Assembly: GCF_038002165.1 (NCBI RefSeq)
Contig: NZ_JBBOBR010000001.1
Span: 1,240,001-1,304,000, forward strand
DNA length: 64,000 bases
DNA from: Cytobacillus sp. FSL H8-0458
GTDB lineage: Bacteria; Bacillota; Bacilli; Bacillales; Cytobacillaceae
Reading direction: 5' to 3'
Shown here: positions 46,601-50,518 of the stretch, piece by piece
Layout of the letters: each line of letters begins with the position of its first letter
Position numbering within the stretch: position 1 is the first letter of the stretch
Translations under genes and position numbers: made by a program
Notes under the pieces: generated by a model
What the model was told of the DNA's origin: nothing
The model's input: only the letters and a program-made list of their open reading frames with translations
The model's database searches: none

Positions 46601-47547
46601 GTTATATCCCGCCAAGCAATAATTTAGAGAGCATGCTTGCTGCTATTTGGGAGGAGATTCTTAACATAAAGAACATAAGCGTAACCACCAATCTTTTTGA
46701 AATTGGGGCTAATTCTTTAAATGTAATGACGTTTGTGTCAATGTTATATTCAAAGATGAACTTTAGAATTCCATTTAAAGATGTATTTAATAAGCCTACA
46801 ATTCGCAGTCTGTCTATTTTTCTGGAAAACGCTAAAAATTTATTAAAAGACTATACGGAAGATTGTATACAGCTTACAAATTCAACTGCCAGTGATAAAA
46901 AGTTATTCTGTTTCCCTCCAGCTGCTTCTCTGGGTATAGCATATATGGGACTGGCAGAGCATTTGGAAAGATATTCAGTGTACAGCTTTAATTTCATTAA
47001 GTCCGAAAATAGGATCAGACAATATGCAGAAATAATGAAAGAATATCAACCTGAAGGTCCTTACACGCTGGTTGGGTATTCAGCAGGTGGAGTTCTCGCA
47101 TTTGAAGTCGCTAAAGAACTGAATAGACAGGGATATGAGGTAGAGGATTTAATTTTGATTGATACTTCCTTCCGTTCAGAAGTGGAGGAAAATATACTAA
47201 CAGAAGAAGAGTATAAGAAGGAATTGTATGATAAGTTTGACCTTGAAAAGTATAAAGATTTAGAAAAGTTGGCGAGTGACTACTTAATTGAGTTAATTAT
47301 GAAATCTTATATGTATGTTCAAGGTACTATTACTGATGGCAGCATCAATGGAAATATACACTATATAAAGTCTGTCAGAGAAAAATATGATTCCAATATG
47401 ATGCTATGGGCAAAAGCCACTACTAAGAAATTTAGTATAATACAAGGCTTTGGTACCCATATGGAGATGTTAACGAATATGTATCCAGAAACCCTGGAAA
47501 AAAACTCGAAAATAATCGATGACGTTCTCTCGTTTGAAACAGTTTAA
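28486..47547 (+). CDS. bacC: Bacitracin-type peptide synthetase 3 (BacC-like), five modules plus thioesterase
   Basis: 6353 aa (BacC is about 6359 aa, from memory). Domains: C8 5-445, A8 465-952, T8 965-1035, C9 1054-1484, A9 1497-1980, T9 1995-2062, E9 2079-2519, C10 2541-2985, A10 3002-3485, T10 3497-3572, C11 3587-4019, A11 4034-4530, T11 4540-4610, E11 4625-5064, C12 5087-5532, A12 5549-6031, T12 6046-6116, TE 6134-6349. Predicted residues: Ile, D-X, His, D-Asp, Asn. The terminal TE (Ser6199 in GYSAGG, Asp6226, His6325) should release the peptide, in bacitracin by joining Asn12 to the Lys6 side chain. A strong AGGAGG precedes ATG 28,486, 63 bp after synthetase 2. Two GC-richer tracts (32,946-34,456 and 38,461-45,385) match synthetase 1 almost exactly. 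Confidence 0.94.
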   Translation: MRTNKVEKIYPLSNMQKGILYHSIKGTSSNAYFEQMIMDIKGSINEDFLEESFNKIMRRHEILRASFSYKRDEPLHVILKDRKIKFNYKDLSAVDASDKKSYIESFLEEDRLKGFDITKETLMRVCLIKMEESSYKLVWSFHHILLDGWCVGIIIGELFTIYSNLLNGTKHQLEDPRPYSDYIKWLNSQDTEGGLVFWGDYLKGYDVKTTIPKLPNGSCPDYKRGERIIEFSEEMTEKVMRLATRNNVTLNTVLQSIWGLILAKYNNTEDAVFGTVVSGRDASVEGIEKMVGLFINTIPTRIKFENDYTFQKLLKLTQESALDTTNYNFISLADIQSQSTLKNNLLDHVLVFENYAVDEEAIQDKESELGFEIVSVTDEERSNYNFSITVGMGKKLKLMLVFDESVYERDLINSIAAHIENVTLQVSENDTKKISEIELLSDTEKQVIFNNLNQTNQLYPKQKLIHQLFEEQAEKTPDHIAVTCGDKKLTYLDLNRKSNQIAQMLREKGIQTNEVVAILSDRSLEMIIGIMGILKSGAAYLPIDPDTPADRVDFMLKDSNAFMLLTKDLFMKKFRFEIEAVNLDEVDYFRYSNENLSAINNSHDAAYIIYTSGSTGNPKGVVIPHYSAIRVVKNTNYIEISESDSILQLSNYSFDGSVFDIFGSLLNGANLVMVEKEVVLDLSKLSEVIKNKNISVMFITTALFNTLVDLEIDCLDNLRKILFGGERVSVPHVRKALKKLGENKLIHVYGPTESTVFATYYFINKETEIIPIGKPIANTSVFIVGKGNQLLPVGVPGELCISGDGLSSGYLNNENLTAEKFVPNPFSTEEKMYRTGDLVRMLPDGNIEFLDRIDNQVKLRGYRIELGEIENRLLQCHDVKEAVVTIRRDKDEQQFICAYFTSDSSKLNLMLEIRAFLEQTLPHYMIPSFFVQMDYLPLTKNGKVNKAVLPEPNETNLIENHEPPSNEVEEKLLSIWKDILSVENIGVNQSFFEVGGHSLKATALISRIHKEFKVEIPLRQIFNSPTIKGLGDFINSAKESIYSSIKPVEEKAFYPVSSAQKRLFILNQIEGTGISYNMPFAVRINGNLNIKQLEKAFIKLIERHQSLRTSFSMVDGEPVQKIQKISEFKLSYKNADPSKVDSIISKFVRPFDLESAPLLRVEVITLSEEEHILMLDMHHIISDGVSMGILMNDLANFYEGKELKPIRLQYKDYSAWQKELYGKEELKNQEAYWTNVFKDEIPVLDMPTDYKRPLKQSVEGSQHSFEITRTLTEKLNQIAKENGVTMYMLLLASYTTLLSKYTKQDDIIVGSPIAGRSHNDLKNIVGLFVNTLAMRNFPKGQKTFVQYLMEVKDNALKAYENQDYPFDELVEKLNINRDMSRNALFDTMFVLQNLEAANNNFKDLKFETFETKTKIAKFDLTLSAIETDNTIKFDLEYCTALFKKETAERISNHFVSVLREVSKNPQICLGQIDILTEEEKEAIFGQYNQTQADYPKDKTIQQLFMEQAERTPERVAVVCGEEALTYRELNERSNQIARMLLEKGVQAETIVGIMADRSPEMIAGLVGILKSGAAYLPIDPEYPEERIKYLVEDSNINLLLTQDHLLERISFSDLLNIDMISLDDKRIAKAAKTNLIVKNNPSDLAYVIYTSGSTGQPKGVLVEHRSLANLCHWYVNFHEIQKGDRITNYLKISFDASITEIFPCLISGAELHVLSGDIRLDMGKLNRYMNEKGITVATLPYKVAEQFIQQDNHSLRMLISGGEQLNVKADTEYQLVNAYGPTENTCVTTSYFVKHKGHNLPIGKPVNNTNIYILNQDNRLCPVGVAGELCVSGDGVARGYLNNPELTAEKFVSNPFEPGGRMYRTGDLARWLPDGNIEFIGRVDHQVKLRGYRIELGEIESHLLKHPGVKEAVVIIREDSNLEKSLCGYLVCEEQVTPAEVRKHLEKRVPEYMIPAYFVQLDKLPLTSNDKVDRKALPEPEKSALSAVEYEAPRNAVESILVETWADILSIEELGINHHFFVSGGDSIKALQIVSRLSRFNLKLEVKDLFANPTIKNVSKYVKKQEKRIKAYEIVKGKVELMPIQHWFFENNKDELDHFNQSFMIYRKEGFDVDLVKMVFNKLLEHHDALRMIYEVNKQGISQYNRGLKKEFFNFYNYDIKGMKNAKERVFDLATDIQKKSSITDGKLVNVGLFQADDGDHLLIAIHHLVVDGVSWRILFEDFETLYVQAESGQPLDIGPKSDSFQHFSLKLQEYANSKELKKESDYWRNVAQAKVKFLPKKNEINRDTFENSKTLSVKLDSNKTHSLLRAANRAYNTEINDILLTSLLVGAREVTGENRIKINMEGHGREDILKDLDISRTVGWFTTMYPILFDLGEEKGISQNIKMVKEILRKVPNKGIGFGIIKYLSTEIDLGQEQKAVFSFNYLGEMDNDVNRAEFSGSKFSYGESIGGKISRNNSIEINSIIINNELYVNTTFNESEYDEETISLFNEKFKESLEQIINHCSSKKESEKTPYDYGDFKLTLKELAKIEKKYGDLKIEKIYPLANMQKGMLFHALENKNSRAYFEQTVMDIKGKINKEVLKKSFNKVMQRHEILRASFEYEIVEEPRHIIIADREIDFYYIDIKDKSLLEKETYIQNYREKDKKIGFNLAEDTLIRVTLIRTGEESYKLVWSHHHILLDGWCLSIVLAELFTIYSKMNNGEGIEIEDTKPYSDYINWLEKQDIEEGRAYWKNYLKGYKEKTEIPKLNNITHNIEYSRKEKNIEFSKDTTNQLKDLANKCSVTFNTLFQSIWGTALAKYNNTDEVVFGSIVSGREAPVDGIEKMIGLFINAVPTRIKLDKDARFRDVLSVVQKEAIESNYYNYLNLAEVQSLSELKKDLLDHIIVFENYAIDDRVTERDRLDIGFEVEDLYAEEQSNYRFSVSVTLGEKLNLVLTYDGNVYDEVLIDNIEGHLNEVTKQVVSNLNKKIGDIQIISEKEKILFGELNNTNADYPENKTIHQLFEDQAERTPEKIAVVYENVKLTYRELNEQSNHLAAMLRQNGVKRNTIVGIKIERSLEMVIGMLGILKAGGAYLPIDPGYPKERIEYLIKDSGIEILLKKESENTEFYLKCLNIDLELFRNQIKENLPVINESSDLAYIIYTSGSTGKPKGVMVNHSSILNTLCWRKKYYQFNENDVTLQMPSFSFDSSVEDIFTSLISGAQLVLIEDIRENLNKLIIALNHYKVTNLLAVPSYYKSLLEMVSEPISSLRFVTIAGEGFSDTLINNHFRKLPDVQLFNEYGPTENSVCSTVYKLEPGNQKVLIGKPITNNRVYLLNQNNSPVPFGVPGELCVSGAGLARGYLNRPELTAEKFVPNPFLPGERMYRTGDLARMLPDGNIEFLGRIDHQVKIRGHRIELGEIENRLLKLPKVKEAVVISREDKDRQAYLCAYVVMESQAEESVKEIRSQLANDLPDFMIPAFFVQLEKMPLTANGKVDRKGLPEPDVNGGGDQGYEAPRNAIEETLASIWKDILGIGKVGIHDHFFEMGGHSLKATALVSRIHKELKAEVPLRQLFQTPTIEGISEFISGGRKSVFASIEKVEERQHYALSPAQRRLFILNQIEGGVSYNMPLAMEIQGDLNVNQLERAVMALIERHEALRTSFSMEDGVPVQKIAPTVEFKVGYRKSDAHRAETFLKEEFVRPFDLSTAPLLRMEVLNIEENKHLMVLDMHHIISDGVSMGIFTRELAELYEGKELPALKIQYKDYSAWQKQAAARAEMKKQEEYWLNVFKEEVSVLNMPTDFGRPAAQSTEGDLVHFEFGRDLSLKLKKMAKEQGVTLYMLLLAGYTTLLSKYTGQEDIIVGSPIAGRPHDDLKNVMGIFLNTLAMRNYPEGKKSFSTYLREVRENALSAFENQDYPFDELVEKLDLNRDMSRSALFDVMLVLQNFDQEVFELEGLAFTPHPVDAHVSKFDLTLTASEEEDRIPCVLNYGTKLFKKETIERMASHLIHLFESIVQQPDQLISELTLLPEDEAQAALDRWNDTSTEFPVDKTLAQLFEEQTMKTPNRVAVAAVGQKLTYLQLNERANQWARVLQEKGAKPGKTIGLIAEESLEMIIGILAVLKAGAAYLPIDPDQAVKRTNAILQDSGASLLLVKGQLTSGLSFCGDIIDLEAPLFEGRETANLPVGQPDHNAYLIYTSGSTGTPKGVFIQHRSVVNYMSWFKQEADLREEDKAMLVSSYAFDLGYTTLYSALLNGCELHLVKKEVYANPFKALRYLNENGISYLKLTPSLFNVLVNDPVFLKGASCETLRLVVLGGEKISPQDVKTFHLHCPKAVVMNHYGPTEATIGAVYHVIDFEKISDFEECPVIGRPISNMKAYVMDSQMKPVPEGVYGELCLSGAGVANAYLNRPDLTEDVFVRNPLDPNEAMYRTGDLVRRLPDGNLELAGRMDNQVKIRGYRIEPDEIKNQLLKHTEIQEAAVIVRKDNDQRPYICAYIRSGKEWTLGELRSYLMEEIPEYMIPSHFVQLERIPLTPNGKVDRKALPEPDRHTGVEYEAPRNEVEKKLAAVWEEILGLSPIGISHNFFASGGDSIKALQIISRLSREGISLEMKELFAHPEIKRLSRYAKTVNGQEETFEIETGHAQLTPIQKAFFSGGTEEVNHYNHAVMLYRKEGFHAERIKEVLEEIMKHHDALRMIYPNENGEIRPYNRGVGPGQFGFTVFEVSSEEVPNQAVLELATKLQLQMDIESGPLVNAAVFKAKDGDHLLLVIHHLVVDGLSWRILFEDLALGYSQLENGEPVSFYPKTTSYKTYASKLQAYAEGKKLAREKQYWVDVLKEPVPFLETKGEAEAYWYEDSHTFSTVINKEATRKLLRETNHAYHTDINDLLVTALLMATRRETAENRIRLSLEGHGREPFAEEVDISRTVGWFSAKYPVLIDLGEEKSLSMTIKMVKETLRKIPNKGIGYGILKYLSEASEFKEAQQPPLLFNYLGQMDEDLQNAAFSSSSLPTGESVGNRHVRENAMEINAVVLDGQLVIDTTYNTNVYAEQTVKDFAEAYKEALYTVIGHCAAKGEPERTPSDYGDKALSISELEDIRKKYEGFEIEKIYPLANMQQGMLFHSLENPSSRAYFEQIIIEATGTIDPHLMENSFNAILERHELLRSAIEYKITVQPRNVILKNRKIGFGYQDIRMQSAEQQKASMDRFLEEDREKGFDLSRDPLIRLQLIRTGDETYTLIWSNHHILFDGWGRGIILAELFHLYGNERFGRTGKLEEPEAYSTYIKWLEEKSKEEAFQYWENYLKGYKDKAGIPAIRKPGESGDSRNREKVIEFSRELTGKLADLAARNQVTFHTALQSAWGVLLAKYNQTDDVVFGSVVSGRDAKVPGIENMVGLFINTVPTRIQASDHQRFREVLQRVQEDAIESQAYSYVNLSDVQSLSELKRDLIDHVMVFENYALDEQALEQGEDELGFVFEELKGNEATNYGLTVVAVPGEHLVLKFAYDENQYPKMIIDNLAMHLTHLMEQAAEDEDQKIGDLQLLSIEEKDQILKEFNQTQADYPKDKTIQQLFMEQAERTPERVAVVCGEEALTYRELNERSNQIARMLLEKGVQAETIVGIMADRSPEMIAGMIGILKCGAAYLPIDPEYPEGRITYLLEDSRTNLLLTNREDSLKYNVDTIFLNGDFKSYSIENIDVALNPLNNAYVIYTSGSTGKPKGTMITQKGLVNYIYWANKKYVNEDALDFALYSSISFDLTVTSIFTPLIAGNKVIVYRSEENEPLIRKVFKDNKAGIVKLTPSHLSLIKDLDNSSSSIKCLIIGGEDLKSDLALKISESFNHNIELYNEYGPTEATVGCMIYKYDMEKDKANSIPIGRPSDNVQIIILNEKQEIVPIGVKGELYISGDGLAVGYLNNPDLTNEKFIFNSNGQRMYRTGDLAKRLPDGNIEFLGRIDHQVKVRGYRIELGEIERAIEKSGKVKDNIVVASGEGDNQYLCAYVILKDAAEIDELRNYLYYELPGFMVPSSFVALEEFPLTTNGKVDINALPDHNGVRDNSNGYIPPSNNLESMLAAIWEEILNIKNISVTTNLFEIGANSLNVMTFVSMLYSKMNFRIPFKDVFNKPTIRSLSIFLENAKNLLKDYTEDCIQLTNSTASDKKLFCFPPAASLGIAYMGLAEHLERYSVYSFNFIKSENRIRQYAEIMKEYQPEGPYTLVGYSAGGVLAFEVAKELNRQGYEVEDLILIDTSFRSEVEENILTEEEYKKELYDKFDLEKYKDLEKLASDYLIELIMKSYMYVQGTITDGSINGNIHYIKSVREKYDSNMMLWAKATTKKFSIIQGFGTHMEMLTNMYPETLEKNSKIIDDVLSFETV
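31640..36050 (+). other. Module 9: C-A(X)-T-E, D-X at position 9
   Basis: LCL C domain, A domain with pocket DATTIGACVK (identical to module 5), E-linked carrier GGDSIKAL and epimerase (HHLVVDGVSW, EGHGRE). Only the A domain is GC-rich repeat; C9, T9 and E9 are AT-rich. Bacitracin has D-Phe here; the Phe code I remember for BacC is DAFTVAAVCK, clearly different. Confidence 0.78.
32946..34456 (+). repeat. Direct repeat R2, copy in synthetase 3 (exact A-domain insert)
   Basis: The 1511-bp partner of 18,568-20,078. The boundaries fall in the C-A linker (at the FNQTQADYP motif) and in the A-T linker (after SAVEYE), so the insert is one adenylation domain placed between an AT-rich C domain and an AT-rich T domain. 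Confidence 0.93.
36100..39215 (+). other. Module 10: C-A(His)-T
   Basis: DCL C domain (HHHILLDGW). The pocket code DSELTAEVCK is exactly the His code of BacC module 3. As in module 3, the A domain is a hybrid: the pocket lies in AT-rich sequence and the part from 38,461 onwards is GC-rich repeat. Confidence 0.87.
39235..43690 (+). other. Module 11: C-A(Asp)-T-E, D-Asp
   Basis: Pocket code DLTKVGHIGK (Asp), E-linked carrier and epimerase; matches D-Asp11 of bacitracin. Nearly identical to module 4. Confidence 0.9.
43740..47547 (+). other. Module 12: C-A(Asn)-T-TE, termination
   Basis: DCL C domain (HHILFDGWG). Pocket code DLTKIGEVGK is one residue from the Asn code DLTKLGEVGK. The carrier motif reads IGANSLN, with Ala instead of the second Gly, but the serine is kept. 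The thioesterase follows. Confidence 0.87.
45093..45385 (+). repeat. Third copy of the R1/R2 overlap (start of the A12 domain)
   Basis: This 293-bp stretch also occurs at 18,568-18,860 and 32,946-33,238. It begins in the C-A linker and ends after core motif A2. In this copy several bases differ from the other two, which look identical to each other in the same stretch. Confidence 0.9.
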
Positions 47548-47555
47548 TCTTATAA

Positions 47556-47590
47556 AAATTGGCATTTCATAATTGAAATGCCAATTTTTT
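47556..47590 (+). terminator. Rho-independent terminator after synthetase 3
   Basis: A perfect 11-bp stem, TTGGCATTTCA (47,559-47,569) with 47,574-47,584, a 4-base loop TAAT and flanking A/T pairs, followed by TTTTTTT. It closes the biosynthetic operon. A TATAAT hexamer at 47,605-47,610, 59 bp before the regulator, could be its -10 box, but no good -35 box was seen. Confidence 0.88.
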
Positions 47591-47668
47591 TGTTAAAATA
47601 AAACTATAATCAATCCAATATTGTAATCTTGAATTAAATTCATAGACAATGAAAGCAGGTGTCATTAA

Positions 47669-48382
47669 ATGAAAGACATTCGTGTCCTAATTGCTGATGA
47701 TGAAAAAGAAATTAGAGATTTATTAAAAAAATATATTGAACGTGAACTATATTTAGCAGATGTGGCAAGGGATGGGGAGGAAGCCCTGTCTTTGTTTGAA
47801 CAAAATACTTATAACCTGATAATATTGGACCTTATGATGCCAAAAATTGATGGAATTGAAGTATGCAGAAAACTAAGAGAAAAGACAAATGTGCCAATAC
47901 TTATGCTTACTGCGAAGGACCATGAAGCTGACAAAATAGTAGGATTGAGTATTGGGGCAGATGATTATATTACAAAACCTTTTAGTGTAAATGAGGTTAT
48001 GGCAAGAATTAAGGCACTAATGAGAAGATTTCTTGTTCTAGGCAGCGACAGTGGAAAAGAAGAGAAACCATTACTAAAATATAAAGATCTATCGATTGAT
48101 GTGAAGAGATATATTGTATACATATCTGGAAAAGAAATAACACTTACTGCAAAAGAGTTAGAGTTACTCAAATTTATGGCATCAAATCCAGAACAGGTCT
48201 TTACAAAGGCTCAGTTATTCAGAAACGTTTGGGGCAATAATTACTTAGAAGATGATAATACCGTTATGGTTCACATAAGAAAGCTTAGAAAAAAAATAGA
48301 AAAGGATCCATCTAATCCGGAATTTATTCAAACTGTTTGGGGAATAGGATATAAATTTGTAGGTGAGAAAGATGAGTCATAG
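47669..48382 (+). CDS. bacR: Response regulator, OmpR family (BacR-like)
   Basis: 237 aa. Receiver domain with the acidic pair D10-D11, phosphoacceptor D54 (in LIILDLMMP), a conserved Thr and Lys (MLTAKD, ITKPF), then an OmpR-type winged helix from about residue 130 ending in GIGYKFV. It most likely controls the transporter genes in response to peptide damage at the cell envelope. It lies directly after the synthetase terminator, as bacR does in B. licheniformis, and overlaps the kinase gene by 11 bases. Confidence 0.9.
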   Translation: MKDIRVLIADDEKEIRDLLKKYIERELYLADVARDGEEALSLFEQNTYNLIILDLMMPKIDGIEVCRKLREKTNVPILMLTAKDHEADKIVGLSIGADDYITKPFSVNEVMARIKALMRRFLVLGSDSGKEEKPLLKYKDLSIDVKRYIVYISGKEITLTAKELELLKFMASNPEQVFTKAQLFRNVWGNNYLEDDNTVMVHIRKLRKKIEKDPSNPEFIQTVWGIGYKFVGEKDES

Positions 48383-49397
48383 AGTCACTTTTCTTTTTTT
48401 TCTTCAGCTTACCCTGATTGGTACTAATCTAATATATGACTGGCAAAACCAAGATCTCAACCCATTTAAAATTGTTACCTATGTTTTTCTAATTGGTGTG
48501 ACTGTAATACTTATTGTTATTCAGTACAAATTCTATAAAAATTTAAAGCAAATTATTCATGTGGTTAAGCGTACTTTAAATGGGAATTTAACGACAAGAA
48601 TCTTAGTTAATGAAGCTTCTTCAACTTTTATCAAAATGGTTTTTTTAATAAATGAACTGATAGAAAAGCTAGAGAAAATACAGGTTGAGACCATTCAAAC
48701 CCATGCAGCGAGAAAAAGCTTGTTATCCAGCATATCGCACGATATTCGCACACCGCTTACCTCAATTATAGGCTATTTAGATGCTATAAAAGATGATATA
48801 GCAGCTACTGAAGAAGAGAAAAAGGAATACTTTAACATTGTTTCAAAGAAGTCTAATAATTTAAAACAACTAATTGATGAAATATTTAATATGGCTAAAC
48901 TGGATGCAGATGAAATTCCATTGCAACAAGAAATTATTGACTTATCTGAAATAGCCAGGGAACTAATAATCGAATATTTGCCGGAAATTAAAAAAAATGA
49001 ATTAGATATAAATATAATTATCCCTGAAAAAAAGTGCCTTATAATGGTAGATCGGCTAAGTATCGATAGAAGTATTAATAATATCTTAAAAAACGCAATA
49101 CTTTACGGGAAAAAAGGAAAAAAATTAGGGGTAGAGATTATAGAAAAGGAAAAAGAATACCAATTGCTAATTTGGGACAAGGGACCTGGGATACAAAAAA
49201 CAGAATTAGATAAGGTGTTTGAGAGAATGTATAGAGGAGACCAGTCGAGAAACTCAGGACTTTCCGGAAGTGGTTTAGGGCTATCGATAGCCAAAGCATT
49301 AATCGAGAAAAATCAAGGGAAGATTTGGGTTGATAGTACCCCTTATATTAGGACTACATTTGGAATAGCGTTTGACAAAGTAAAAGGTAAGTTTTGA
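48372..49397 (+). CDS. bacS: Intramembrane-sensing histidine kinase (BacS-like)
   Basis: About 341 aa. Two transmembrane segments near the N-terminus are separated by only about ten residues, so there is almost no outside sensor domain. Such kinases usually sense through a partner BcrAB/BceAB-type transporter. HisKA motif SSISHDIRTPL (phosphorylated His), N box ILKNAILY, G1 box IWDKGPGI and G2 box GSGLGLSIAKAL follow. ATG 48,372 is preferred (AGGTGAG just upstream) over GTG 48,363. The start lies inside bacR, so the two are coupled. Confidence 0.88.
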   Translation: MSHRVTFLFFLQLTLIGTNLIYDWQNQDLNPFKIVTYVFLIGVTVILIVIQYKFYKNLKQIIHVVKRTLNGNLTTRILVNEASSTFIKMVFLINELIEKLEKIQVETIQTHAARKSLLSSISHDIRTPLTSIIGYLDAIKDDIAATEEEKKEYFNIVSKKSNNLKQLIDEIFNMAKLDADEIPLQQEIIDLSEIARELIIEYLPEIKKNELDINIIIPEKKCLIMVDRLSIDRSINNILKNAILYGKKGKKLGVEIIEKEKEYQLLIWDKGPGIQKTELDKVFERMYRGDQSRNSGLSGSGLGLSIAKALIEKNQGKIWVDSTPYIRTTFGIAFDKVKGKF

Positions 49398-49549
49398 ATG
49401 TATGATGTCTGTGGGTCTCGTCTGCAGAGAAGTTTTCTTCATTACTTCCCTATGACCTTCTTTCTTTTTTTCTAGTATATCTTACGTATAAACAAAGAGA
49501 AATGAACAATAGCAGTAGATTTAGGTAAGGCTCAAGCCTTATAGTTTGA

Positions 49550-49696
49550 GATATTCAATTTTCTTTACGAAAAGAGCCTTGGAAGAAGAAGGATGATCCG
49601 TATTTCAATGAGAAGGAAGCGCTGGAGAAGCTGGAGGAAAAGTGGCTGGAGGAGCTGCAGCCGATTGGGGATAAAGGCTATAACAAGAAGAAATGA
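49550..49696 (+). pseudogene. 3' remnant of a protein-coding gene at the cluster border
   Basis: After an in-frame TGA at 49,547, a frame stays open to TGA 49,694-49,696 and encodes a charged peptide (KEPWKKKDDPYFNEKEALEK, then a Leu/Glu/Lys-rich part ending IGDKGYNKKK) with no start codon. The next gene has its own signals, and a good terminator overlaps the stop. This looks like the C-terminal end of a lost gene; the family is not recognised. It sits in the 410-bp gap between bacS and the GntR gene. A small dyad (TAAGGC-TCAA-GCCTTA, about 49,526-49,541) lies just upstream. Confidence 0.55.
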
Positions 49697-49727
49697 CGCT
49701 GTGGATGCCACACGTCAATTTTTTTTG
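49694..49727 (+). terminator. Terminator of the relic gene
   Basis: TGACG-TGTGG pairs with CCACA-CGTCA around an ATG loop (one bulged C), followed by eight T at 49,719-49,726. Confidence 0.8.
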
Positions 49728-49775
49728 CTGACATAATAGATGTAATATTTTGAAAATTAAGCAATAAAATATAAC

Positions 49776-49783
49776 TGTATACA
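49776..49783 (+). promoter_or_regulatory. Candidate GntR/FadR-type operator
   Basis: The palindrome TGTATACA fits the GTNNAC-type core bound by FCD-family GntR proteins. It lies just upstream of a TATACT (49,786-49,791) that may be the -10 box of the GntR gene, so autoregulation is likely. No convincing -35 box was found. Confidence 0.45.
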
Positions 49784-49807
49784 ATTATACTATGGGGAGG
49801 TGGGGCA

Positions 49808-50491
49808 TTGAACAAGAATATAGCTCCAGTAAGGATTTCAGCAAAAGACTACGCCTATCAGGAAATAAAAAGGCGAATACTGAAGTGTGAATATAAACCA
49901 AATCAGCCCCTTGCGGAAGAGGAGCTGGCAAAAGAGCTGAAAATCAGCCGAACCCCTCTACGGGAAGCCATGCAAAGGCTTGAACTGGAGGAATTGGTCG
50001 TCAGACAGACGAATGGGAGGTTAAAAGTTGCACCCGTTTCAGCCCAGGAGGTAAGGGAGCTTTTTCTTGTTCGCAGCATGCTTGAAGGCATTATAGCTGC
50101 TGAAGCAGCAGAAAAGTGCACTGAACAGGATGTGAGACAACTATCGTATTTTGCTCACATGATCAAAGAAACAGCTCAAGAGGGAGACATGGAAGCTGTC
50201 AGCCAGTTTGGGAGCCAGTTTCATACACATCTTTATGAAGTAAGCCAGAATAAAACAGCTGTAAAGATACTGCACCAGCTTAATGATCATATTATGCGGT
50301 ACAGGAGGCTCGCCCATTTTATCGATACAAAAGAGACCTCCTATGAGCACGAGGTCATCCTCGATTTTATAGCGAAAAAAGATAAAAAAAATGCTGAAGC
50401 TATGATGAAAAAGCATGTTTTAAATGCAATGGAGAAGGCCGTAACCGCTCTTGAACAATCTGAAGACACCATGAATGAGAGTGGAAACTAA
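49808..50491 (+). CDS. GntR family transcriptional regulator, FCD type
   Basis: 227 aa. N-terminal winged helix (ISRTPLREAMQRLE recognition region) and an all-helical FCD ligand-binding domain with conserved His residues. The TTG start at 49,808 follows GGGGAGGTGGGG. It is first in a tight operon with a dehydrogenase and an ECF transporter, so it probably responds to the substrate of that system; the ligand is unknown. Confidence 0.85.
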   Translation: MNKNIAPVRISAKDYAYQEIKRRILKCEYKPNQPLAEEELAKELKISRTPLREAMQRLELEELVVRQTNGRLKVAPVSAQEVRELFLVRSMLEGIIAAEAAEKCTEQDVRQLSYFAHMIKETAQEGDMEAVSQFGSQFHTHLYEVSQNKTAVKILHQLNDHIMRYRRLAHFIDTKETSYEHEVILDFIAKKDKKNAEAMMKKHVLNAMEKAVTALEQSEDTMNESGN

Positions 50492-50518
50492 AGAGTTTTA
50501 GAGAGAAAGGGGGATTCT

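Noticed and set aside
4619-47547. Tandem-repeat or CRISPR signal from the recurring motifs
   Set aside because: The repeats are homologous NRPS domains several hundred bases long, not short spaced repeats.
49100-49300. Minus-strand frame inside the BacS-like kinase gene
   Set aside because: It is opposite the kinase ATPase domain and has no features of its own.
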